Shown here: one piece after another, positions 6,126 to 11,956 of the stretch
Numbering within the stretch: the first letter of the stretch is position 1
Layout: each line of letters opens with the position of its first letter
Program-made: the position numbers and the translations under genes
Assembly: GCA_002490995.1 (NCBI GenBank)
Contig: DKVC01000158.1
Span: 11,203 to 24,448, forward strand
Source: Lachnospiraceae bacterium UBA7188
Lineage (GTDB): Bacteria; Bacillota; Clostridia; Lachnospirales; Lachnospiraceae
DNA: 13,246 bases
Direction: 5' to 3'
Notes under the pieces: model-generated
Told to the model about the DNA's origin: nothing
What the model saw: the letters and a program-made list of their open reading frames with translations, nothing else
The model's database searches: none

Positions 6126-7820
6126 TTACTGAATTCCTATTGTACGAAGATTTGCGAATTGTCCTGATGCTGCAAGCAACTTATCATAGCTACCATGTTC
6201 TACAATTTTTCCTCTATCCATAACAATTATCTCATCATATTTTGCAAGAAAACTGGATGTCAGATTATGTGTAACAGCAACGCAAGTAATATTCTCCAAG
6301 GACAATATGCTGTCTTCAATATGCTTTGTTGTTTCTGTATCCAGTGATGAAGTAATCTCATCCAACAGCAAGATATTATTCTTATGCAGAATTGCTCTTG
6401 CTACTGCAATCCTTTGTTTTTCGCCGCCCGAAAAGCGGGAACCATTTTCTTCAACTCTGGTTTCAAGACCATCCGGCAATTCTGCAATCAGTTCATCTAA
6501 TCCCGCCAAATGACAAGCTGATTCTATTGCTTCGTCCGAATAAGGTTCAAACATAGCAATATTATTTTTAATCGTGTCATCAAATAGGAACAAGTTTTGA
6601 TGAACCATTGTAGCGCACACGTGCTTATCTCTTTGTCCGTCCAACATGATATCACCAGAATAGTCATCATAATACCCGGCCAATAGCTTTAACAGAGTAC
6701 TTTTTCCGCTACCACTTTTCCCTACAACTGCATATTTTTTTCCCCGTTCAAGCAGTAGGCTGACATGTTCAATTGCAGGAATGTTTCCAATTGAAGTATT
6801 TTTATAGGAAAACGAAACATCCTCTAACATCAGCGTTTTTTCCATTTCCAATACATCAGATGCTTGTATATTTGTTTGTTTTATCATCATGCTTTCCTTA
6901 ATCTGTCCACAAATTGGCTTAGCAGACTTGAATTGACTAATTTTAGCCGAAAGTTGGAAAGCCGGAGAAATTACCTGCCCCGTAAGTTGGGTCACCGCAA
7001 CAATACTGCCTATTGTAACAAAACCTTTTACAGCAAACACTCCTGCTAATGACATAACTAAAAACTGTACAGCAATTGAAGATAAATTGGCAAGGGCATA
7101 TAACAAAGCCATTGTGTTCGCCAAACGCATTTTACTGTTTTCCATCATATCTGAAGAATCATCATGCAGCCTAAGCATCTGTTGCTCTGTCCGAAATGCT
7201 TTAATTGTCTCAAAACCATTAAAAATGTCTTTGATCTTCGTATTGTAGACAACACTGTTCTGCATAATCTGTCCTTGAAGTATCCCCAGTTTCTTTCCAA
7301 AGAGCTTAGGTATTAAGCTTGGTATCGCCATAGCAGTAATAGAGATAACCGCAATTATAGGGTTGATCCAAAGCAAAAGGAGTACACCTATTGTCATACC
7401 TATAAAAGAATCGTAAATGGAAAACATGTTTTTCAAGTAATTTTCTTCAAATGTACCTACATGCTGATTAAGCAGCGTAATATATCCTGCACTGTTATTG
7501 TTTTGGAACTCAGAAATATTTTTACATAAAATGCCTTGAGCGATATCCCGGCGTATATTCGACATTATGTGTTTTATGCTTGCAGCTTTTACACGCTCTG
7601 ATAAAAAAATAATTCCACCAAGTGTGAAAGCATAAATCCCGCAGATGATTGCACAACGAATCAACGGTTCTACACTATCCGTTGAAATAGCTGCTTGAAC
7701 AGCATCAATCAACAAATTAACCAATATAGCAACACCCACAGTTCCCGCAGTCCGCATCGTTTGAATCGTAACAAGAATTAAAAAACGAATTTTATTTTTG
7801 GAGAATAAATATCCCTTCAT
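6126..7820 (-). CDS. ABC half-exporter (MsbA/LmrA-type, type I fold) of the peptide cassette
   Basis: 564 aa, full length for a half-transporter that works as a homodimer. Residues 1-300 are the transmembrane domain, with hydrophobic helices at about 12-40, 55-75, 133-152, 153-175, 238-263 and 268-290. The ATPase domain (about 328-560) is intact: Walker A GKSGSGKST 367-375, Q-loop Gln408, signature FSGGEKQR 463-470, Walker B ILLLDE 483-488 and H-loop His518. There is no N-terminal C39 peptidase domain, so any leader removal must occur elsewhere. AAGGAAGG precedes ATG 7820. It is AT-rich, unlike the transfer genes. Upstream lie two 12-codon ORFs and the divergent Rgg-like gene; downstream is the 55-aa gene. 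I infer export of a signalling or bacteriocin-like peptide, or immunity by efflux. Drug export is an alternative that the sequence alone cannot exclude. Confidence 0.9.
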   Translation of the reverse strand: MKGYLFSKNKIRFLILVTIQTMRTAGTVGVAILVNLLIDAVQAAISTDSVEPLIRCAIICGIYAFTLGGIIFLSERVKAASIKHIMSNIRRDIAQGILCKNISEFQNNNSAGYITLLNQHVGTFEENYLKNMFSIYDSFIGMTIGVLLLLWINPIIAVISITAMAIPSLIPKLFGKKLGILQGQIMQNSVVYNTKIKDIFNGFETIKAFRTEQQMLRLHDDSSDMMENSKMRLANTMALLYALANLSSIAVQFLVMSLAGVFAVKGFVTIGSIVAVTQLTGQVISPAFQLSAKISQFKSAKPICGQIKESMMIKQTNIQASDVLEMEKTLMLEDVSFSYKNTSIGNIPAIEHVSLLLERGKKYAVVGKSGSGKSTLLKLLAGYYDDYSGDIMLDGQRDKHVCATMVHQNLFLFDDTIKNNIAMFEPYSDEAIESACHLAGLDELIAELPDGLETRVEENGSRFSGGEKQRIAVARAILHKNNILLLDEITSSLDTETTKHIEDSILSLENITCVAVTHNLTSSFLAKYDEIIVMDRGKIVEHGSYDKLLAASGQFANLRTIGIQ

Positions 7821-7891
7821 TATTAGCCTTCCTTTTATAATACCAATCCCGGTTATTATTGATTAGTGCCACAACTTGCTTGCACAAATGC

Positions 7892-7920
7892 GTATTATTA
7901 CTTAGTCCAAAAACAGTTAA
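7892..7920 (-). promoter_or_regulatory. Possible promoter for the ABC transporter
   Basis: On the minus strand TTAACT (7920-7915), a 17-bp spacer and TAATAC (7897-7892) lie about 70 nt before the ABC start. The match is moderate. The operon could equally be read from the promoter at 8155-8160. Confidence 0.35.
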
Positions 7921-7944
7921 CGCATTCTCATGTAAACGGTTTTA

Positions 7945-7983
7945 TCATTTTATGATGAAGGAATAGAAAATACTTCTTTGCAT
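7945..7983 (-). CDS. 12-codon peptide ORF with strong ribosome binding site (MQRSIFYSFIIK)
   Basis: ATG 7983 lies 7 nt after GGAGG, with TGA at 7947-7945, giving MQRSIFYSFIIK: amphipathic with a basic end. It sits between the SHP-like ORF and the ABC gene on the same strand. It is also the tail of a longer open frame (7945-8247) whose own upstream starts lack a ribosome binding site. It may be a second short signal peptide, a leader peptide controlling the ABC gene, or chance. Confidence 0.4.
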   Translation of the reverse strand: MQRSIFYSFIIK

Positions 7984-8078
7984 CTCTACTCCTCCATCTG
8001 ATAGCCGCTGCTCTTTTGTTTGGAAAACCTTCACATCTTTTCTTGAATGGGTAGCAAACGAACCACCCGACAGCGAAT

Positions 8079-8117
8079 TTAGGAAACAACAATAATGATA
8101 ATTATAACAACATCCAC
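8079..8117 (-). CDS. 12-codon hydrophobic peptide ORF resembling SHP pheromones (MDVVIIIIIVVS)
   Basis: GTG 8117 is 8 nt downstream of AGGGAGG. The frame encodes MDVVIIIIIVVS and stops at TAA 8081-8079. Mature short hydrophobic peptides sensed by streptococcal Rgg regulators have an acidic residue followed by Ile/Leu/Val (for example DIIIIVGG, DILIIVGG). Here Asp is followed by nine Val/Ile residues and Ser. The gene is divergent from an Rgg-like regulator, the usual arrangement of shp/rgg pairs, and its promoter has a perfect TATAAT (8160-8155). The ORF has no leader, like the leaderless 8-residue SIP peptide sensed by RopB. A longer in-frame version from ATG 8173 (about 31 residues) has no ribosome binding site and begins upstream of the TATAAT. 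The short length makes chance possible. Confidence 0.5.
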   Translation of the reverse strand: MDVVIIIIIVVS

Positions 8118-8154
8118 TATAATCACCTCCCTCTCTTGCAGCAACCATGATTTT

Positions 8155-8160
8155 ATTATA
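8155..8160 (-). promoter_or_regulatory. -10 box of the peptide/ABC operon, lacking a good -35
   Basis: A perfect TATAAT on the minus strand, with only ATGGCT at the -35 position (17 bp), puts a start near 8148, about 30 nt before the 12-codon GTG ORF. A strong -10 with a poor -35 is typical of activator-dependent promoters such as those of Rgg targets. Direct repeats lie just upstream. Confidence 0.5.
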
Positions 8161-8191
8161 TGGAAAAATACGGTATAAGCCATAGCGCGAC

Positions 8192-8223
8192 ATGTTAAAG
8201 AAAAAATTACGGGAAATGTTAAA
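8192..8223. repeat. Direct repeats (TTTAACAT, 24 bp apart) upstream of the peptide promoter
   Basis: On the minus strand TTTAACAT occurs at 8223-8216 and 8199-8192, each preceded by a T-rich run. They centre at about -48 and -72 relative to the predicted start, on nearly the same helical face. This is a candidate binding site for the divergent Rgg-like activator. Confidence 0.4.
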
Positions 8224-8280
8224 AAAGGATGCTCTGATCACAAACATGATAAATAACTATAAATCAATTGCTCAAAGGAT

Positions 8281-8309
8281 TTGCATATAAGTTACCAATA
8301 TGATAATAT
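8281..8309 (+). promoter_or_regulatory. Sigma-A type promoter for the Rgg-like gene
   Basis: TTGCAT (8281-8286), a 17-bp spacer and TAATAT (8304-8309) lie upstream of the regulator gene. The start near 8316 would give an untranslated leader of about 90 nt ending in AAAAAGGAGGTGCTCA before ATG 8405. Confidence 0.6.
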
Positions 8310-8404
8310 GACTTAAGAAGCAAAATGTAGCCATAATCAAATCAGAAAACCGTTTTTTTATTTTTAAAGTTTCCAAAAAACCTACAGTAAAAAGGAGGTG
8401 CTCA

Positions 8405-9316
8405 ATGACTACCAATTCATTAGGGGATATTATTCGCTCTCTTAGAAAAAAATATAAATTATCTCAAGAAGAATTAGCTGATGGTATTTGCTCCCCTGTT
8501 TCAATTTCTCGTATTGAAAATGGAACACAGATGCCTTCAGGTGCCGTATTGGAAGCTCTATTGACTAAACTTGGTACAAGCACTTATCAGCTCTGTGATA
8601 TATACTATAAAAGCGAAAAACAGTTGACTTTTGAGAAGGATGCAGAGAAAATAAGCAACCTTATAGCAATAGGAAATATAGCCGAAGCCCAAAAGGAACT
8701 ATTTCATCTTAAGGATCGAGCCAAGATAAATAACCAAAACTTACAATATTATTTATTATTAGATGCTTCAATAAAGCTCTACGAAGGATATAATCCTCAG
8801 GATATTTTATCTATACTATACGAAGCCTTTGCACAGACAAAACCGTCTTTTGATTTTGACGATTTTCGCAATGTGCTTTTATCTGTACGAGAAGCAAATA
8901 TTTTAAACATCATAGTAGTTTCATTTTATCGTTCAGATGACATTCTTAAAGCCATACGCTTAGGAGAGGAATTAATGTCCTCTCTGAAGAGGCAAAAAAG
9001 CAGCTTAAAAGAATACCAAATCATTAAGATTAATCTTGCTTTTAACCTTGCGCAATGTCTGGAAAAAGAGCATAGGTTCAAAGAGGCTCTTTCTTATATT
9101 CAAATGGCCGAGGATTTAAGTATAAAGAGTTTTGAGCAAGCTTTATTACCAGAAATTGAATTTATAAAAGCGAAAATGTATCACCTTCTTAACAATGACA
9201 ACGAATGTATTCATATTATACAAGCTATTGTACCTTATATGGAATTAATACATAAATCAGATTTTGCTAAAATTGTACGAACTTATGCGGAGAAGGAGTT
9301 GCATCTTTGTTTGTAA
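8405..9316 (+). CDS. Rgg/RRNPP-type HTH-TPR peptide-responsive regulator
   Basis: 303 aa. Residues about 7-62 are a Cro/C1 (XRE) helix-turn-helix with LRKKYKLSQEELADGICS and VSISRIENGTQMPSG, the usual N-terminus of Rgg, PlcR and related proteins. Residues about 75-300 are all-helical with TPR-like pairs (IAIGNIAEAQKELFHLKD; LNLAQ-type helices near 205-240; EALSYIQMAEDLSI). Length and architecture match Rgg-family regulators, which bind short hydrophobic peptides in a C-terminal TPR groove after import by an oligopeptide permease, and then act at a divergent promoter. It has its own promoter and an AAGGAGG ribosome binding site, is AT-rich like the cassette, and is the only plus-strand gene in the window. 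The peptide-binding role is inferred from architecture and the neighbouring peptide ORF. A non-peptide XRE/TPR regulator of a bacteriocin or toxin locus is the alternative. Confidence 0.85.
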   Translation: MTTNSLGDIIRSLRKKYKLSQEELADGICSPVSISRIENGTQMPSGAVLEALLTKLGTSTYQLCDIYYKSEKQLTFEKDAEKISNLIAIGNIAEAQKELFHLKDRAKINNQNLQYYLLLDASIKLYEGYNPQDILSILYEAFAQTKPSFDFDDFRNVLLSVREANILNIIVVSFYRSDDILKAIRLGEELMSSLKRQKSSLKEYQIIKINLAFNLAQCLEKEHRFKEALSYIQMAEDLSIKSFEQALLPEIEFIKAKMYHLLNNDNECIHIIQAIVPYMELIHKSDFAKIVRTYAEKELHLCL

Positions 9317-9402
9317 GAAGGCCCAAAAAGCATATTTTAAATTCCTTACTTCCCCATTTTTCATCAGTTATTATTATCAATGTTTTTCCTTATCCATTTT
9401 TT

Positions 9403-9422
9403 AGGGCGGTAAAAACCGCCCT
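9403..9422 (+). terminator. Intrinsic terminator after the Rgg-like gene
   Basis: AGGGCGGT pairs with ACCGCCCT (8 bp, AAAA loop), followed by CTTTCAATT. It is preceded by a T-rich stretch, so the stem is strong but the T-tract on the plus strand is poor. It closes the AT-rich cassette on its right side. The rest of 9317-9480 shows no gene. Confidence 0.6.
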
Positions 9423-9550
9423 CTTTCAATTCCCATGCCAGATACATATAAAATTTTCCCTTTACTGTGAAACCTAACCTTTGTTTTAGCTAAAAAAGCG
9501 CAGACTACCCCTATAGTATATTTTTGAGTCTTTTAGACTCTCATGTATGA

Positions 9551-10792
9551 TTAGGCAGGTTGTCCTGCGGCAGAATCTTCCCAGCCTAACGCTTTCAGCT
9601 TTTTCAGGTACGCTTTAATCTTGCGTTCCTTATTGAATTGATTATAGTAATCAGCACCCAGATCCTTGAAGACCACACCATCCTTCAGGATATGGTATAT
9701 TGCGACCAACATGGAATGTGCAACAGCCACATATGCACGTTTCTTTCCACGGTGCGCACTTATCCTCATAAACTGTGCGTAGAAATAGGATTTTTTGTTT
9801 TTTACAGCAGCATGTGCACAGTTGACCAGCGTCTCCCGCAAAAGGGCATTTCCCTTACGGGTTTTCCCGGATTTCCGTTTCCCGGCACTTTCATTGTCAC
9901 CGGGGCACAGCCCCGCCCATGAAGCAATGTGCGCATCATCCGGAAAGCGCCCCATGTCTGTGCCTATGACGGAGATCACTGCCTGTGCGCTGGTGTTGCC
10001 TATACCGGTGACATCCTGGATCGCCGCGGAAGCCTGCTTTTCTTCTGGCTTCATGAAACTGTCAATGTCATCATCCAGCTCATGGATATGGCTGTTCAGC
10101 TCATCAAGATGCTTCAGCAGCGTACGCATCATTTTCCGTTGCAGCGGGGACATGATGCCATTCAGGTCATCGATAATCTGCTCCTTTGTCGCTTTGAGAT
10201 TGTGGGCGATTGTCTTATTGCCGTACATTTCATCGTACTTGGCATCATCAAAGGACTCTCCGGTAAGGATGTACTCCAGGATGCTTCTGGCGCTCTTTCC
10301 GTTAATGTCAGATACTGTGCCGGAAAGCTTGATATTGGCACCCTCCAGCATTTTCTGGAGACGGTTGAGTTCCCTGGTGCGCTCCCCGACCAGGCTTTTG
10401 CGGTAACGGACAAGCTCCCTGAGTTCCCGCTGGTCCTTATCCGGGATATAACTGGCCTGGAGCAGGCCGTGCTGGAGCAGGTCAGCAATCCATTCTGCAT
10501 CCTTGACATCTGTTTTGCGTCCCGGCACAGCTTTCATGTGGCGCGCATTTACAACCATGGCATTCAGGCCGGAAGATTCAAGGATGTTATAAAGAGGCTT
10601 CCAATAAGAAGCTGTGCTTTCCATGGCGGCCATTTCACAGCCGCCGCTGCCCAGCCAGTCGGCAAGCTTAAGAAGCTCCCTGGTTGTTGCGCCAAACTCT
10701 CGTACTTCCTGCTTTTTGCCGCATTTAAAGCAGGCCACGATGAGTTTTTTGTGAACATCAATACCACAACATTTGTCGTAAACTTTTTCCAT
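9551..10792 (-). CDS. IS110-family RNA-guided transposase/recombinase
   Basis: 413 aa, intact. The N-terminal RuvC-like DEDD domain shows CGIDVHKK (Asp12), AAMESTASYWKPL (Glu58) and GRKTDVKDAEWIADLL (Asp95 and Asp98). A coiled-coil region (about 120-255) leads to the C-terminal Transposase_20 domain: DVTGIGNTSAQAVISVIG (260-277), FPDDAHIASWAGLCPGDNES (283-302) and GKRKSGKTRKGN. Ser302 in the DNESAG segment matches the place of the serine nucleophile in IS110 enzymes. The family is known to use a bridge RNA from the element's own leader to pair donor and target DNA. GGAGG lies 7 nt before ATG 10792. All key residues are present, so the element is probably active. The C-terminus is longer than in the shortest family members. 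Confidence 0.92.
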   Translation of the reverse strand: MEKVYDKCCGIDVHKKLIVACFKCGKKQEVREFGATTRELLKLADWLGSGGCEMAAMESTASYWKPLYNILESSGLNAMVVNARHMKAVPGRKTDVKDAEWIADLLQHGLLQASYIPDKDQRELRELVRYRKSLVGERTRELNRLQKMLEGANIKLSGTVSDINGKSARSILEYILTGESFDDAKYDEMYGNKTIAHNLKATKEQIIDDLNGIMSPLQRKMMRTLLKHLDELNSHIHELDDDIDSFMKPEEKQASAAIQDVTGIGNTSAQAVISVIGTDMGRFPDDAHIASWAGLCPGDNESAGKRKSGKTRKGNALLRETLVNCAHAAVKNKKSYFYAQFMRISAHRGKKRAYVAVAHSMLVAIYHILKDGVVFKDLGADYYNQFNKERKIKAYLKKLKALGWEDSAAGQPA

Positions 10793-10794
10793 AG

Positions 10795-10960
10795 TGACAC
10801 CTCCTGGAAGAATTTACGGCATGGCTTCCTGTCTCTTATCATTTTACTGTACGTCCTTTTGCTGCACAAACAGCTGGACAGATGGTGGTGCAAATGAGGA
10901 AGCCAAAAATCAGTTTAGTTAACGGGCTACAGGCCCAAAATAACATCGATCTTTGCCGTT
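10795..10960 (-). ncRNA. Candidate bridge RNA of the IS110 element
   Basis: The leader between the predicted start site (about 10960) and the transposase ribosome binding site is about 160 nt with no convincing ORF. It contains a GGGC-CTGTA-GCCC hairpin and a second stem in which TTTGCAC pairs with GTGC/AAA (3-nt bulge) around a large loop. IS110 elements carry a bridge RNA of similar length in this position. The second loop begins with CACCACCAT, which recurs at 11032-11024, near the presumed element end, as expected for a donor guide. The exact ends are guesses. Confidence 0.5.
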
Positions 10961-10966
10961 GCTTAT

Positions 10967-10995
10967 AGTATACGGCCTGAAAATAACAATTGCAA
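10967..10995 (-). promoter_or_regulatory. Promoter of the IS110 leader/transposase
   Basis: On the minus strand TTGCAA (10995-10990), an exact 17-bp spacer and TATACT (10972-10967) form a near-consensus sigma-A promoter. The start near 10960 is about 170 nt before the transposase ATG. Confidence 0.7.
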
Positions 10996-11109
10996 ACCCA
11001 GACTTGCCCAAAAGGTTTCATTTATGGTGGTGTCAAGTGTGCAGGACATGGGAGTTTAGTTCCTTTTCCGTTTTTCCACAATCAGCTTTTTAAGATACTT
11101 TCATCCAAA

Positions 11110-11634
11110 TTATGCGATGGGAACAAACTGCTCCAAAACCTCCATACTGTCCTTTGATGTATAACCCCACAGAATAGAACTAAGTGCCCCGATACACTCT
11201 TGTCTCTTCCTATAATAGGTACGCATGCTTATATCCCTAATATGAGGTCGCAGCTTTTCAATAATCTCCTCCACATTCCTCATCTGCTGTGGCGAAAGGT
11301 AAGAATAATAAAGCAGCCAGTAATAGCTCTCGCCGTTCTTATGCTTATTCCTTAACAGATCAATGGCGCTATCCAAAAGTTTAAGCATCCTGTGGCTGCG
11401 TTCAATGCACTGGGCGTGATGCTCAATGTCGCTCCCTGCAATGTCAGCCCCTGCCAGATAGACTGAATCCAGGAAGTCCTCAATCGTGTTCCCATATTCA
11501 ATCTCGAACCTGTTGCGCACCTGCTGCACGGAAAGCTCCAGGCTCCATACTACGTCCCGATATTTTTTCAGCAGCTTCCATGTATCATGATACAAGGGTT
11601 CCTCTATCGTAAGCATTGCATCCTTTTTTTCCAT
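11110..11634 (-). CDS. ArpU/RinA-like HTH protein (putative transcriptional regulator)
   Basis: 174 aa, mostly helical and acidic, with no membrane segments. The C-terminal half (about 85-165) reads LKLLDSAIDLLRNKHKNGES, YYWLLYYSYLSPQQMRNVEE, IIEKLRPHIRDISMRTYYRK and RQECIGALSSILWG. This order (helix, 'Y.LLYY.Y' segment, HTH with RTYYRKR, LWG end) resembles the sigma-region-4-like DNA-binding part of phage ArpU/RinA regulators. AAGGAG lies 9 nt before ATG 11634. It follows the replication gene on the same strand after a 322-bp gap, and its end lies beside the IS110 element. It probably controls element functions. The family assignment is from motif memory, and the N-terminal half is unrecognised. 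Confidence 0.6.
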   Translation of the reverse strand: MEKKDAMLTIEEPLYHDTWKLLKKYRDVVWSLELSVQQVRNRFEIEYGNTIEDFLDSVYLAGADIAGSDIEHHAQCIERSHRMLKLLDSAIDLLRNKHKNGESYYWLLYYSYLSPQQMRNVEEIIEKLRPHIRDISMRTYYRKRQECIGALSSILWGYTSKDSMEVLEQFVPIA

Positions 11635-11677
11635 CCTAGATTTCTCCTTATCCTTTTCTTATCCCCAAAAGCTCCCA

Positions 11678-11740
11678 CTACACCAGATAACCATTTTTTA
11701 CAATATAAATGAGAGCAGCACATAAAATTGCCGCTCCCAT
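11678..11740 (-). CDS. Possible 20-aa membrane peptide ORF
   Basis: ATG 11740 follows GAGG at 10 nt and encodes MGAAILCAALIYIVKNGYLV, a single hydrophobic segment with a short polar tail. It overlaps a GAGCGGCA/TGCTGCTC hairpin (11713-11736). No family can be assigned. It is included because the composition is that of a small membrane protein, but a chance ORF is quite possible. Confidence 0.3.
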   Translation of the reverse strand: MGAAILCAALIYIVKNGYLV

Positions 11741-11772
11741 CCCTTTATTACCTCAATATTTTCTCTTCCTGC

Positions 11773-11801
11773 CAACTTCGCGACAACTTGTCGCGAAGTT
11801 G
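11773..11801. repeat. 29-bp perfect palindrome (copy 1)
   Basis: Arms CAACTTCGCGACAA and TTGTCGCGAAGTTG (14 bp) flank a single C. A second copy lies at 11883-11909. The two sit in the non-coding region after the RepA-type gene, so candidate roles are a partition (centromere-like) site, a repressor operator or a recombination site. Confidence 0.8.
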
Positions 11802-11882
11802 CACTGTTACTGTATTGGCTTCATGCCTACAATTACAGATTCCTAATCATATGCATCCTGAACAGCCACGGCTCTTCCCTCT

Positions 11883-11909
11883 AACTTCGCGACAACTTGT
11901 CGCAAAGTT
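11883..11909. repeat. 27-bp near-perfect palindrome (copy 2)
   Basis: Arms AACTTCGCGACAA and TTGTCGCAAAGTT flank a C, with one mismatch relative to copy 1 (A instead of G in the right arm). The centre is 109 bp from copy 1. No T-run follows on either strand, so a terminator is unlikely. No gene is evident between the two copies. Confidence 0.8.
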
Positions 11910-11956
11910 TTGCCGTGTGCTGAATCCACTTCCAAGCCGCCGGCACCCCCATCTGA

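Larger units (their letters stand above)
9480..11035 (-). mobile_element. IS110-family insertion sequence (ends approximate)
   Basis: The element comprises the transposase at 9551-10792 plus a long non-coding leader with a promoter and candidate bridge RNA upstream of it. IS110 elements lack clear terminal inverted repeats, so exact ends cannot be read here. The left limit lies between the Rgg terminator (9422) and 9550. The right limit is placed near 11024-11035, where a 9-nt match to the leader RNA occurs. It separates the signalling cassette from the replication genes. Confidence 0.6.

Noticed and set aside
7945..8247. 100-codon minus-strand frame with a Cys-rich segment (SGCCYNYHYCC)
   Set aside because: The upstream starts have no ribosome binding site, the frame begins upstream of the TATAAT promoter, and the strong AGGGAGG inside it has no start codon in this frame. 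It could only be a RiPP-like peptide if an unseen start is used.
9526..9540. GAGTC/GACTC hairpin after the transposase stop as a terminator
   Set aside because: The stem is only 5 bp and is followed by A, not T, on the transposase strand.
9929..10897. Long plus-strand frame (322 codons) across the IS110
   Set aside because: It is antisense to a transposase with all catalytic motifs intact; no ribosome binding site or family signature.
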